From positions 97,716,406 to 97,780,405 of the forward strand of contig CP154956.1 in assembly GCA_039621445.1 (NCBI GenBank): 64,000 nucleotides of DNA, read 5' to 3'. This document shows, piece after piece, positions 11,401 to 22,690 of this stretch (the first letter of the stretch is position 1; each line of letters opens with the position of its first letter). A program made the translations under genes and the position numbers. This stretch comes from Euglena gracilis (lineage: Eukaryota; Euglenida; Euglenophyceae; Euglenales). The notes below the pieces were generated by a model. It searched no databases. It was not told where the DNA came from and saw nothing but the letters and a program-made list of their open reading frames with translations.

Positions 11401-13300
11401 GGCAAAGTGCGGGGGGTTGCGGCATTTTGCATGAATTTCATCCAGACTCAATACAAAATCTTGGATATTTTGTTCCAGTGAACCAACCAATTGGAAAAGG
11501 GCCGAAATTCGTTCAACATCGCATGGCAAACACTTAATACGTTTGTGGTAATAGGGCAATTCATCCAAAGTGATAATTTGTCAACAAATTGGCTGAAAGC
11601 TTTGGAAAAGGGCGGTCCAAGAATTGGACCCGTTTAACCAAAGTTTCCGTCGCGGTTGTAATGGCGTTCATCCGATTCTCGGTTTGTGAGGTTATGGAAC
11701 CCAACGTGGGTTGGGGTACCCCTACCGCATTTTCAGCAGTTTTGCCGTCCATCATTGTATAAAATCGGTTCTCCAACACCGAAATTTGTTTTTTTAGTGT
11801 GAGAACTTGCTGGGTGACTTAATTTTCGGTCCTCGTCAAGTTTTCACAAAATTCTTGTAAGTTTTCCTGATTTTTCGCGAGCATTTGGTCGTTGAATGTG
11901 CTAAAATCAGGGGTGGTTCGGCTTCGCGAAGCGTTTGTGCATCCGAGGATCGTTGGAGTCCGGGGACCCTTGTAGAAAGTGCTTGTATGCGTTTTTGAAA
12001 ATGGGAAGTGGTGGATTGTAAGGTTTTATGTTGGGTATTCAAATCCGCAAGCGCGGTTTCAATGCCGGTGATATCCGGAATTGATTTTTTAATACCGTTG
12101 CACCGTTTGTGAGAATCCGCAAACGCAGATTCGATTTTGTTCACATCCGCTTGTAACTGATTGTGCAAACAGGTTACAGTGTATCGTAGTGCTCCCATAC
12201 TGGGATTTGTTTTGTGGAAGTTTCGGCAAAGCGGCGTTGTAAGTCCCCAATTGCAGTTTGTAGTCCCGAAACATCCGCAAAAGCGGTTTTCAGGTCTGCA
12301 AATGCAATTTGGAGGTCCGCATTCTCGGTTTTTATGGTAGTTATGACCGTTTCTCGGCCTTGGAGATCCTCATTCACGGTTTGTAAGCTAAGAATCATCG
12401 CATCGCGGGAGTGGAGCTCCGCCATAACGGTTTGTAACTTGTTGGAAGCAGTATCAAGTTTTTGTATGTCGTGTTGCCACTTTCCATGGAGGAAATCTTG
12501 CCGATGCGCGATTTCCGCCACTTGAGTGTGTAATGTTGTCAAATTGTTGGTTACTTGACCACATTTGCAGGAAGTTTGTTCCAAACGAGCAATCCGCTAT
12601 TCCAGTTGTTGAGCAGAAGCTCTTTGTACATAGTTTTCACGTATGTGTGCAAAGTTTTGATGAAAACTCGCGTTTTCATCACCCAAACACAAAATGCGTT
12701 CTTGGTACTGTTGTACAACATTGGACAAAGTTCAAACGTGCTCATATGAGACATATGAGACAAGTTCTGCACCCGTTGGCGCTTTATCCCGTTGTTGTAA
12801 CCGGGACTGCATTTCTTGCATTGTATAAGAAAACTTTTCCAGTTGTGTGAACAGTTGTTGCAGATTTTGTTGTAACTGTCAAAATTTTGTGTTATTCCGC
12901 GCTTCCGCGGTTTGGAGGGTTTCTTGTAACTGTTGGAAGTTCTGGACCAAGGTGTCGCGCAAAAATGAGTCAAAACCTTGGTGAAGGTTCTGAAGGTCAA
13001 TTGTAGTGGAGTTGAAAATCTTTTGTCAAAATTGTCCAAATTCTTGGATATGTTGCCAAAGGAAGTTCAGCTTTCCAAAACCGCCTTGTGACTGTCTTCA
13101 TCAAATTTTAGGACTTGGTTCAGTGTTTTAGCGCAATTTTGGACACATCCTTCGACGTGTCGAAATTGCTGTTGTAGTGGGTGGTTCTCCGTTAAATTTG
13201 CAACTACGCGCTCAACGGTATTACTGGAGAACTCAACCCCGGTCTTCCTCGGGGTCATTGTCCATGGAAACAATGACACCGGCAGTGTCCGGGATCACCA
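11400..13300 (-). pseudogene. C' coiled-coil ORF1 remnant
   Basis: The minus strand encodes heptad-rich protein in broken frames (12584-12174 is the clearest part, with QTVNEDLQGRETVITTIKTE and ADLQIAFADLKTAFADV), collinear with the 542-residue coiled-coil ORF of C at 30137-31765. The RLVIPDTAGVIVSMDNDPEED block near 13250-13310 matches the RLVVP... block of B ORF1. Confidence 0.6.
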
Positions 13301-13559
13301 ACCGCATTTCAGCGACCAAGGTAGAGCTGGGATTTCTCCCAATAGTGGAGGGGGGGGGGGCAAGTCCCGAAATGGGGCTTACCGGTGGTAGGGCCAGGGG
13401 GGTTGGAAAAAACAAGGCGTTTTCAACCCCTCCTCGTAACGGGGGGCCTCTGTTGACAATTGGGTGCCAAAAGGCACCAATCGCCGATCCCGTTCGGGCA
13501 TTCTGCCCACTTGTGAGTCAGCCTCCGCAAAAGCGGAGGGGGTCCGTGGACCCATTGTA

Positions 13560-14010
13560 GGGTGACGTTGTACCGTAAATGCGGGTTGGGTCCGTAGACC
13601 CTTGGAGGGGGGATGAACCGCCGAAGCGGCTTGGGTCCGAGAGACCCTTGGAGGGTGGGGGGGGTACCGCCGAAGCGGCTTGGGTCCGAAGACCCTTGAA
13701 GGGGGGGGTACCGCCGAAGAGGCTTGGGTCCGAAGGCCCTTGGAGGGGGAGGGGTACCGCCGAGGCGGCTTGGGTCTGAAGACCCTTGGATGTGGGGTGG
13801 CACCGCCGAAGCGGCTTGGGTCCGAAGGTCCTTGGATGGGGGGGCACCGCCGAAGCGGATTGGGTCCGAAGACCCTTGGAGGGGGGGGTGGCACCGCCGA
13901 AGCGGCTTGGGTCCGAAGGCCCTTGGAGGCGGGGGGCACCGCCGAAGCGGCTTGGGTCCGAAGACCCTTGGAGGGGTGGGGCACCGCCGAAGAGACTTGT
14001 TCTAGGGGGG
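13560..14010 (-). repeat. Minisatellite in C' ORF1 (about 40-bp units)
   Basis: About ten degenerate units of roughly 40-45 bp. On the plus strand each contains GCCGAAGCGGC and GGGTCCGAAGACCC, both small hairpins. On the minus strand each encodes a repeated SKGLRTQAASAVPP-like peptide. The same unit occurs four to five times in element C at 32380-32540, so expansion differs between copies. Many overlapping ORFs on both strands are artefacts of this repeat. Confidence 0.7.
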
Positions 14011-14047
14011 GCCACCGCTAAAGCAGTTTGGGTTCAAAAACCCAGTT

Positions 14048-14778
14048 GTGGGGTCCCAGAGTACGATACCGGGTAGAATTTTCTTCCAACCCGTAGAAGC
14101 CGTATTTGCGGATAATGTAACCCTCAGGGACCTGGGAGTCATGGTCCCGCCTGTGCTCCGCGGAGTGCACCCAGTGGGTGCTTACACGAAACACATGCGC
14201 CGCTATACTCCTGAACTCACAGAAAGTGAGATAGGTGATATCCAAATGCAAGAACCAATATACTTACCACAGCGACTTTTTACTTCTCCCTCACGTATGC
14301 CGCCTGCCGGGAAGTGGGAGGCTGGTGTACAATCACCTTACGTCACTGAGGCCGAAGAGCCATACGACGAACAATACACAGACGAGATGGCCGAAGAGCA
14401 TTATGACGAGTATACAACGGCAGAACCTGAGCCGGGGTATACCATGGAAACAGAAGAACCACCACAACCGTACAACCCCCACCACCACAACCTGTACAAC
14501 CTCAACCACAACCACCGACAACCCCTGCCGTAACTCTTCCGGAACCGACAGCGATACGGGTTGTCGGAGAAAACCCCCTGCGTCCCGTAGGGGACAACAT
14601 TCACTATGAACAAATTCCACAATCTGGGGATTTCGCTTACACAAGCAAAGGCGAACAATACCTTCCCCTCGACAAAATTTACGAACTTGGATCACATTTG
14701 GGAGCCATCAACGTAAAAGGTGTCATAATGGATGGAATTGGACCCAACTCGAAAATTTCGGGTATCCAACCTGGGCAA
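14048..14778 (+). pseudogene. Fragment related to ORF4 of giant element B
   Basis: The plus-strand frame begins VTLRDLGVMVPPVLRGVHPV and continues with GAYTKHMRRYTPEL. This corresponds to ITMRDLGVEVPPQVARQVPP and GTYTAHFRAHSPGL in the N-terminal domain of the 1812-residue ORF4 (near 42.55-42.66 kb). Past 14530 the frame changes, giving ENPLRPVGDN and then LGAINVKGVIMDGIGPNSK up to a stop just before the LTR of A. So ORF4-type genes exist beyond element B and have diverged. It lies on the opposite strand to C'. Confidence 0.6.
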
Positions 14779-15191
14779 TGAAAAGGTGGCTTTGGCTACC
14801 TTCCCCCCCCATGACCTCCCTGGATTGGATGAAAGAGACCCCCTTTGCTCATAAAAGAAAGGTGCAAGAACCTGACTTCACAAGTGGCCCATGTGTCCTT
14901 CATGGGGGGGGGCCTTCCACAAAGGAGTCTTCCCCAACGCCCCCCCCCACCAACCGCCCAACCATCTCAACCCATTCTTCCTATGACGTCTGATACTGTT
15001 TGGTGTACATAGCCTTACCTTTCTGCACAGGCTGGTCTTAGTGCTTTGTCATACAATGTGTTTTATGCTTGCGGATTTGAGGTAAAAGCGCCACGAAGGA
15101 GGATTTGGAAAAAGAAGTCGACGGAGAGGAGAGTTCAAAAAGAAGGATCCTACGCAAGCTGAGTCCAAGATGAAGGACTGAAAGCTTTACA
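14779..15191 (+). repeat. Element A 5' LTR
   Basis: About 413 bp starting TGAAAAGGTGGC and ending CTTTACA. It matches 24129-24539 and 35842-36275 along its length with scattered substitutions and C-run length changes. A TG...CA end pair and the adjacent primer site at 15194 support the borders. Confidence 0.8.
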
Positions 15192-15193
15192 AT

Positions 15194-15202
15194 TGGTAGC
15201 AG
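15194..15202 (+). other. Element A primer binding site
   Basis: TGGTAGCAG lies 2 nt after the 5' LTR. This is the complement expected of an initiator-Met tRNA 3' end. The same nonamer follows the 5' LTRs of B and C on the minus strand. Confidence 0.6.
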
Positions 15203-15492
15203 AAAGGCATCCTCAACCTCGACTTGCTGTCCTACCCGTGGTCGCCGTCGTCGGAAGTCGTCGGAGGAGCGACACCACCGAGAGGAACAAGAGGAGAAGA
15301 GAGCCTCCGAGGAGCCGCTGAGACCTTCCCTCTGACCACCTGACTGGACCCGGTCTGACCCACTCCTTTGTGGTTGGCCCCCAGTCAAAGCTTTTTACTA
15401 AGGCCAGCCTGACAAAGCCCACCCCCGGGGACAGACAAAGAAAGGGAACCCTCTCAAGTGTGAAAAGCCATTGCGTGAGCCTGTGAGCCGCC

Positions 15493-16590
15493 ATGACTGA
15501 GTCACCACCTTCTGAACAAGAGCCTGAGAATCAGTCCACTCTACAGGACATCGAGGAGAAGCTGAAGGACCTCGAGCTCAGAGTCTTCGGCCACAAGTCC
15601 AAGGACTCGTCAAACTCTCTCGTTTCCCCATTCACACCCCACTCTTTTTGGGAGAAGAGGATTGAGAAGTTCAAGGGTCGCTTGGAGTCGAAAGAAATTT
15701 CTGTGACACCCAAACTCCCTCCTATCCCGTTACCTTCGTTTGATGGTTCGGACCTTGAAGCCTTTTTGAAAGAGTTTGAACGTTGGTTGCGTCTATCTGG
15801 TGTGAAAATTTCCCCAGAAGCTTTCCAGTTGGATTGGCTCATCCAATGTGTTGTTCCCAAGTACAGAAAGGTTGTTGAAAAGGTTGTTGAGGAGCAGCCC
15901 CAGCTTGACAAAGTGATTTTGGCATTGTCCCAACTGTTTCCGAAGCTCGAGAACGACGTTACGCTTCGGGAGTCCCTTGACCATCTCCAGTCCCTTTCAG
16001 CCACCCCAGACCAAGCCACAGTGAAAAGGTTGTTGGTTGAGATGGAGGAGGTGACAGCCAGAATGTCAAAGGGAGCTTTGGGAGACCAGGAAAAGTACCT
16101 CTACCTCTCCAAGAAAATTCATCCCAAGATGTTTTCTGAGTTGAGACAAGGCAGGTACTACAAAAGGAGGACAGAAACTTATGAGGACTTGAAAGCTTGC
16201 TTGCTGGAAAAGGCCCAAGAAAATTGGTTGGAACGTCATCTTCAAAAGAAATTTTCGCTGCATACTCTCCAGGAAACACCCCAGCCACCAAAATCCCAAG
16301 GAGTCTTGCCCATTTTTGATTCCCATGTTTCTTCATCTTCCAAGCCTTCAGGGTTTTCCCAGGTGCAAGGCAAAGGAAAAGGCAAACGAGTTTACCCCAA
16401 AGGCAAAGGAAGTGGTCGTGCCAAAGGCAATGGCAAAGGCAAGGGTTTTTCCCATGTGCAAGGTGTGCAAAGTCAGCCCAATCAACCTGGACCCCCTCAG
16501 TTTTCTGTTTCTCTTTGGTGAACGTTCTGTGGGAAGAAAGGTCATTATGAGGACAAATGTTGGACAAAACAAAAAGAGGAAAGAAAAGCC
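15493..16590 (+). pseudogene. Element A Gag, zinc knuckle cut off by a stop
   Basis: The open frame 15493-16521 (342 codons) starts MTESPPSEQEPENQ in good context after a 300-bp leader. It encodes a capsid-like helical region (SFDGSDLEAFLKEFERWLRL, then CVVPKYRKVVEKVVEE) and a basic KGKGKG stretch. A TGA at 16519 replaces sequence just before TFCGKKGHYEDKCW, the rest of a Cx2Cx4Hx4C knuckle, which continues in frame at 16522-16566. The copy in A' has a different lesion: its second Cys codon is AGT. The two copies were therefore inactivated independently at the same motif. Confidence 0.75.
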
Positions 16591-16693
16591 AAAGCAAAGG
16601 AGAAAAGTTCACCCCCATCCTCACAAACCCCCACACAACAACCCGAATCAGCCAAAAAGAGGAAAATTGGCACACTCCACATTTTGACAGGTA

Positions 16694-17087
16694 AACCCCC
16701 CCCAAATAATACCCCCCCCCCAAATAATACCCCCCCCAAATAATACCCCCCCCCCCTTGAGGTCCGACTTCGGCCGCCGAAATAATACCCCCCCCCGGAT
16801 TTTTGACCTGAAAATGTAGGTAAAAATCACAATTTCTGACAACAAATTAAGAAAAAAATTGGATTTTTCTGGCTCATCTGACCTCCAAAAATGGTACATT
16901 TCACAAGAAAGTGCAAAAAATGACCCCAAAGGCGGTTTTTGGTGCTATTTTGGGTTTTTACGGGACTTCGGAAAAAATGGAAATTTTTGGAAAAATAATA
17001 CCCCCCCAAATAATACCCCCCCCCCTCGGGCCGGGACTTCGGGCGAAAAAATAATACCCCGGGGGGGGGTATTATTTGGGGGGGTTT
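16694..17087. mobile_element. Foldback/MITE-like insertion with TA duplication
   Basis: A 394-bp insertion splits the protease leader of A. The uninterrupted sequence exists in A' at 54551-54575 (GGTACATCC), whereas A reads GGTA-insert-TACATCC, so TA is duplicated (16692-16693 and 17088-17089). The ends are inverted: AACCCCCCCCAAATAATACC on the left and its complement on the right. Several internal AAATAATACCCCCC words occur. TA duplication suggests mobilisation by a Tc1/mariner-type transposase. No ORF is inside. Confidence 0.75.
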
Positions 17088-17450
17088 TACATCCTCCATC
17101 ACCAATGTGACCATCAATGGGACATCCCTCAAGGCCATCATCGACAGTGGTGCAACGACAAGTGCCATTGCCCGGAAATGTGTTCCACCAGGTGCAATCA
17201 TCAGATCGATTGTTGTCCCCATCCAAGTTGTAAATGGAGATGTATTTTTTTAAAATGGGACAGCCAGGCTCACTCTCCAATTTGGGGAGAGCATTTTGAA
17301 GCAAGAGGCGTTGGTCATCCAAACAAACGCTTTTGAATTGAACGTTTTGGGCATGGATTTTTTAACCAATGAAAAAGTGGGTGGTCTTTTGACACAACCC
17401 CCCCCCTTGCAAGTTGCTCGTGGAAGGAAAAAAGTATCCTTTGATGGAAA
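17088..17450 (+). pseudogene. Element A retropepsin-like protease
   Basis: After the insertion the plus strand reads VTINGTSLKAIIDSGATTSA. The IIDSGATTSAIA motif is the catalytic D-S/T-G loop of a retroviral-type aspartic protease, which would cleave the Gag-Pol polyprotein. The frame closes within about 100 codons through shifts. Confidence 0.7.
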
Positions 17451-17542
17451 ATGATGGTTCAAGGATTCATCAGATTTACCGACTCTTCAAAAGGGAAAGT
17501 TACACACTTGTCACCAATGTCTAAAAAGAAGTTCTTTCTCGT

Positions 17543-18487
17543 TTGGAAATCAACGATTTTGACCTCGAGGTGGACCTATTTGCAAAGCACAGTAATTTCC
17601 AAGAGGATCGGTATTGTACCCGGGCAAACAACGCATTTTTCTACGATTGGAGTCGGATTGGAGAAAAGGAAAGTTCCATTTTGTGGGCGAATCTCCCTTT
17701 CTCGGTCCTCGACCGAGTTTTGACCAAGGTGTCCATGGAACCTCTCAGGATGGTTTTGGTTTGCCCGGATTGGGGAGATTGTTATTGGAGGCGCATTTTG
17801 GAAAAGCTCTCCATTGCCCAAGTTCAAGTCCCCAATGGCATGGAAACGTACCGTTCCGATTTTCAAGAAAAAGCATTGCCAGCCCCACAATGGAACACAA
17901 TTGTTTCGGTTTTGGATTCCAAGTCGAAAAGCATCCCGCTTTCGGAGTTGGACCCCAAGATCATGAAATGGAATTTGAGGAAATGCCGGAAATGGGATTT
18001 GGTGCATTTGGTGAAAGAAGTCAAAAAGTACCCCAAAGTGAGTGTGGAGGGCATGGACAGGGAAATTCAAGTGGATATTGATCCAATCCCGTTGTCTCCC
18101 CCCGTTTCACCAATCTCCTCTTTGCCCCATGATTCACTTTTTCAGGTGGAGAAAATCTCAAGTGTCACCGAAGTGGGTGCCGGAGTATCAATCGAAGTGG
18201 ACTTGAACTTCACCGAGAAGGACTACCAACCATTACCAACAATGGTTTCAAGCAACGAAGAATTGGAGTTGAATGGAGCCGATGGTATGGAAGTCCGAGG
18301 TACTCCCTCTTCCCCCTTCACCGTTTCGGATCGAGAATTGTCCAGGGTGGGTGAAAGACTTTTGAACCAAATTCCCGTTCCACAAAAAGATGGTTTGTTT
18401 GACAAGGAAACCGAGAATCTTCATGGTGATTTGCAAGGTGACCCAGCCCGTTTCGAAAAGGAACCCGAATTGAAAGTGCTGCCTTGA
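17543..18487 (+). CDS. Element A methyltransferase-like domain and linker
   Basis: An open frame of 314 codons between protease and RT. Residues about 4-95 read DLEVDLFAKHSNF, then ILWANLPFSVLDRVLTKV and MVLVCPDWGDCYWRRIL, the same signature as in D1 (LYANPPW) and B (LWMHPPP). In A the expected NPPF is NLPF, so the putative catalytic proline is lost. The remainder (ending near GDLQGDPARFEKEPELKVLP) is an acidic linker leading to RT. The role is inferred. Whether the domain ever methylates DNA is unknown. Confidence 0.55.
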   Translation: MEINDFDLEVDLFAKHSNFQEDRYCTRANNAFFYDWSRIGEKESSILWANLPFSVLDRVLTKVSMEPLRMVLVCPDWGDCYWRRILEKLSIAQVQVPNGMETYRSDFQEKALPAPQWNTIVSVLDSKSKSIPLSELDPKIMKWNLRKCRKWDLVHLVKEVKKYPKVSVEGMDREIQVDIDPIPLSPPVSPISSLPHDSLFQVEKISSVTEVGAGVSIEVDLNFTEKDYQPLPTMVSSNEELELNGADGMEVRGTPSSPFTVSDRELSRVGERLLNQIPVPQKDGLFDKETENLHGDLQGDPARFEKEPELKVLP

Positions 18488-18494
18488 AAAGTAC

Positions 18495-20430
18495 ATGGAA
18501 ATTTTCTCTCCTCCTCTCCCGAGTCCCGGTATGGGTTTTCAACTCGTCCAATGTGATTTGGAACTCAAGGATGAGTTCAACGGGAGGGTGATCCGTGGCA
18601 AATGTTGTCCAATGAGCGAAAAGGAATCCATTGAAATTAACAAACAAGTGAATGAATTGGTGGAAAGTTATTTGGTGGAGAGCTACCCCAAAGGAAAGAC
18701 CCCAACCCATTGTTCTCCAACCTTTTTGGTGGAGAAGAAGGAAAGCCAATCGAAAAGGATGGTGGGCCCATACAAAAAGGTCAACGACCATGTGAAAAGT
18801 CATTCAGCATTTTTACCAAACATGGAACAAATGGTCGAAAATTTGGCCAATGTCGATGGAAATCAAAACTCGACCTAAGAAGTGGGTTTTAGCAAGTCGG
18901 TTTGAGTGAAAGGGCAAAAGAACTCACCTCATTTGTCACCCCGAATGGTCAAGTATGGCAATTGAATTGCATGCCTTTTAATTCAACCACCCCCAAAGCC
19001 ACTAATCAAGATGCAGTGATTTCGGAAAGTAAAGAAAAAACAAAGGTTAAAGAAACAAAAATGCAAAATAAGGAACATTTCAACCAATCGGAACATCAAG
19101 AGAACACAGTACTGAAAGGAAAAAACCCATCACCAACATAGTTAAAAAAACCAATCAGTTGAGGATCCATTCTGACTGTCAATGACTATCCTCCTGCAAC
19201 CGATGGTCCAACCAGTCAACTCAAAACCCATAAAGTGAAATTGGACTCCAAATAAAACAAAAAAACAAAAACACATCACATTGAAAGCATCAAACCCTCA
19301 AGAACTTTAAAGATGAAAAAAAAAGGAAAGGAACAAAAAAAATCCCAACCCCCGAGTGTGAAAAAGGGGGAATCCGGATGGGGATTGTGGGTGCACAATG
19401 ACAAAATCAAAGTTCAAGCCCACCACAAAAAGTACACAGAAAACAAAAAACAACATCATTTACAACATTTGGAGAAAAAAACATTGGAAAAGTCGAAACG
19501 AATTTGGTGAATTGATGGAAAAAGCAAGAAAGAAGGAAAGTTGGAGGCATGAAAATGGACTCTCACAAAACATCAGTGGCAGGTCGCGTTGGGATGAAAA
19601 GAGTGGGGAACTTGGGAGGGTTTGGCTAGAAGATTTCAACAATGTTCAAGCGGAAAGAAGCCCACGGGAAACTCTGGAACTCCCTTCTTTTCTGAGCGGG
19701 GCAATTCAAAAAACATTCGTTAATGAAACGATGCGGTGGGTTCCAGAAAGGTGGGCAAAATAGGTGTGGAAGAAAAGAAAATCTTGTGAAAGTGAAACAT
19801 CTATAGGTCAGCATAATGAGGAACCAAAAAGTGTGCAGGTTTGGAACAAGTGAAGGAAGGAAAGAACAAAAAAGTAGAAACAACTAAATTGGTGGTGGAG
19901 AAAAACCCAGTTGCCGATGGGGGAGGCATACAAAAATCGTGGGTCAACCAATTTTGAAATTTTTGTTTCCAAGGTTTAACCTGGTTCGAAAATGGGCCCA
20001 AGAAAAACCCTAAGAAGTGTTTGGCAAGTCGGTTTGAGGGGCAAAAGAACATTTGTCACCCGAATGGTTTGGCAATGGAATTACATGCCTGGAATTGCAA
20101 TTTTTCAAGAACTCATGGAAAGGTGATTTCGGAAATGAAGGAAAATCCAAAGGTTGCAAATTTGTTGGAACCGAAAAATGGCCAAAGGAAATGTTTTGTG
20201 GGAGCATTTTTCGATGATGTCGGGGTGGGAGCATCGACAATCCCCGAACATTTGTTTTTGTTGGAGGAACTTTTCAAAGTGGTGAAAAGCACAAGCTCCG
20301 AATCAAGTTGACCAAGTGTGACTTTTTAAAAGAAAGCCTTGAGTACTTTGGTTTTTCGGTTCAATGGGGATCATGGAGGCCAAGTGAGAAAAAGATTCAA
20401 GCTTTGGTGGATTTCAAAGTGAAAAGTTTG
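18495..20430 (+). pseudogene. Element A reverse transcriptase, interrupted
   Basis: N-terminal RT blocks at 18600-18990: INKQVNELVE, THCSPTFLVEKKES, KRMVGPYKKVNDHV, then (after a frame change) FVTPNGQVWQLNCMPF. The catalytic block appears only at 20195-20290 as AFFDDVGVGAS, where Y-x-D-D is usual. Between them about 1 kb of purine-rich sequence (18986-20004) is inserted and is bracketed by two degenerate copies of the same 105-bp stretch of RT (18875-18985 and 20005-20110). Dead. Confidence 0.7.
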
Positions 20431-20440
20431 AAAGATCTCC

Positions 20441-22440
20441 GTGCTTTTTTGGGAGCTTGCATCGCCATGTGAAAGCATTCACATTTTCAAGTGCGGATTT
20501 GACGGATCTTCTCAAGAGAAATGGAAGATTTGTTTGGACCCAAAAAGAAGAAAAGCTCATCGAGGACATCAAGCAAAAACTTTTGGATGCGGTGCCCCTT
20601 GGGGTACCACGGTCATGTGGAGAAATGTTTGTCATTGCCGATGCCTCCGACCGGGGAGGAGGTGGAACGATTTTTCTATGGAAATCGTTGGACCCTCTCA
20701 AGTCCCTCAAGGATTTGAACCCCAAGGTATGTCCAAAGAAGGTGTGCTCATTCACAATTACCCAAATGATTTCCGGTTGGTCCCGATCGGGCATTGCAAT
20801 TGGAAATGGTGCCCCACAAGGTCCCGTTATTCAACTTTTGAACAAGAACTTTTGGCCGGTGTGCTAATTTTTTCAACGCAAAGTCGAATTTTGCAAGGTT
20901 TGCCGGTTGTGTGGTTTTGTGATCATGAGGCCCTGAAGAATTTCTTGGACAAAGAACCCCCCGCGAATCAAAGATTGAGACGTTGGTTTTGTTTTTTGGG
21001 TCAATTCAAGATCAAGATTGTGCATACACCCGGAATGAAGAATGAGTGGTGTGATTGGTTGTCAAGGAGACATTTTGACCAAAAGTTCAACGTTGAATTC
21101 GAAAATTTGGCAAAAGATGCATTCGAAAAGATGGACTCCCAATCGGATCTTTCTTTGCAAGTTTTGTCGATTGAGATGAAAGACTTCAATTTTCCATTGG
21201 ATTACCCATCGAGCGATTTTGCCGAGGTTTGGGAAAAATTGGAACCATGGAAAGCTCAAGTCATCGATGATTGTTTGTGGTTCAAGGCCAAAGACAAACT
21301 TTTTTGTGAGCGAAAATTGGCCATTCCCAAGGAAAGTCTTCCTCAAGTTTTATCGTGGCTATATCGAATCCATGGTCATCCCGGTCCCGAGCGAAGGCTT
21401 TGGTCATTTCTCCAAAATTTCCATTCATCCCTCTCGAGAAAGGATTTCTTCGGTTTGTTTCGGAATGTTTTGGGTTCATGTCAAACGTGTGTCATGTTAA
21501 AGCCAAGTTCACAAGCCGATCGTGGACTTTTGGGTTGTTTGCCAATTCCTCCCCTTTGCAATGACATCGTTTTTCTCGATTCTGTCGCCCTTGATGAATT
21601 CAATTCTTTTGATTACGCTTTTGGCATTGTGGATGGTTTGAGTCGGTTTTGTTTGTACCTCCCATGCCACAAAGAAGTGACGGGTGAAAAAGTATTGAAG
21701 ATGATTTTGAAAGAATGGGTGGAAAAATTTGGTCGCCCCAACAAAGTTTTGAGTGACAATGACACTCGCTTCAAGTCAAGTTCCGGTTTTTACCAACAGG
21801 CCATGAAATCACCCGGAATCAAGGTTTCGTTTTCTCTTCCGAGTCACGCTTCATCAAATGGTTTGATGGAAAGAGAAAATCGTTCGTTTGTGCAAACATT
21901 GAGATGTCTTGTGCACGAAACGGGTACAAAAGTTTGGCCAAAGTTGCTTCCGTACGTCAATTTTGTGATGAATGCCTCCGTCGGAACTTTTCCTCGGTCG
22001 ATCTCCATGTAAATTTGAAAGTGTTGGAGAACCGTGTGAAAGTCCATCTGTCGAAAATTGGATTTTGGAACAGCTTTTGCTTCAAGAAAAGGCAAGGTTG
22101 TGGCTGAAACATATCAGATCTTTGGCGATGGAGCGGAAAAACAAGGTTCGGAAACCTGCCGTTTATGAAATTGGTCAATTTGTCCTCGTCCACAAGTCTC
22201 GATGGCCCCAGACAAAAGTCGAAAAGATTGCCAGTCCATGGTTTGGACCCTACAAAGTTGTTCAAGTGCACCACAACTCTTTGCAAATTTTGGCATCTCC
22301 ATCATTGGGAGGTTTGGTGAAAGTTTCGTTCTCCCAAGTGAAACATTGGAGTTCTGTCCATGACCCAAACAATGACACTTCATTTTTGTCAGAGGAGTGT
22401 GAGGAATTTGATGGTGCACAGCCCCCTGCCTCACTCACAG
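20441..22440 (+). pseudogene. Element A RNase H and integrase
   Basis: RNase H: MFVIADASDRGGGGT at 20625-20670 in one frame, then YSTFEQELLAGVLIF, WFCDHEALKNF and HTPGMKNEWCDWLSR at 20830-21065 in another. Integrase: an HHCC zinc region (IHGHPGPERR to CQTCVM) at 21365-21500; catalytic blocks FLDSVALDEF, LSDNDTRFKSS and NGLMERENRSF at 21570-21890. The GPY/F module SPWFGPYKVVQVHHNSLQI is at about 22230-22290. The frame 20441-22012 is open for 523 codons, then overlaps 21972-23129 in another frame. Confidence 0.8.
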
Positions 22441-22690
22441 GTCACACAGACGACCGAGGAACAGGCGGCGAACAGCGAGGCGCAAGCGACGCACACAGAG
22501 GCGCAGGCGACGAACGCACGACAAAACCAGAACACGGCAGAACAAGGCCAGACCAGGAAACGCGAGGCGAAAGGCCCAGAACAGCCGAACGAGCACGCGA
22601 CGCACGGCCGAGCGCACGCGACGAACCAGCCAAAACCCCAGAAGGACCCAGACCCCCAAAAGACCAGGTTCTTCCCCTTTTCCCTCGCAG
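22441..22690 (+). other. GC-rich Pol linker in element A
   Basis: A 250-bp GC-rich, repeat-like stretch (ACGCACACAGAGGCGCA-type words) between the GPY/F module and the chromodomain. Its composition differs from the AT-rich coding on both sides. The three frames all stay open, so the true frame is unclear. It is probably a disordered charged linker. Confidence 0.4.

Larger units (their letters stand above)
9338..14056 (-). mobile_element. C': internally deleted relative of giant element B
   Basis: The minus strand carries, in order, an ORF1-type repeat and coiled-coil region (14.05-11.4 kb), Gag (11.4-9.74 kb) and then directly the C-terminal part of integrase (9.73-9.34 kb). Protease, RT, RNase H and the integrase catalytic core are missing, so a large internal deletion joins gag to integrase at about 9735. 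No LTR is present at either end. Many stops and frameshifts make it non-functional. It is closest to element C (27.1-33.4 kb). Confidence 0.75.

Noticed and set aside
13560-14010. Regular repeats with hairpins, CRISPR-like at first sight
   Set aside because: Units are contiguous, without unique spacers, and encode a repeated peptide inside a retroelement ORF.
13379-14076. Several 90-200 codon ORFs on both strands
   Set aside because: All are readings of the same minisatellite, whose unit length keeps many frames open.
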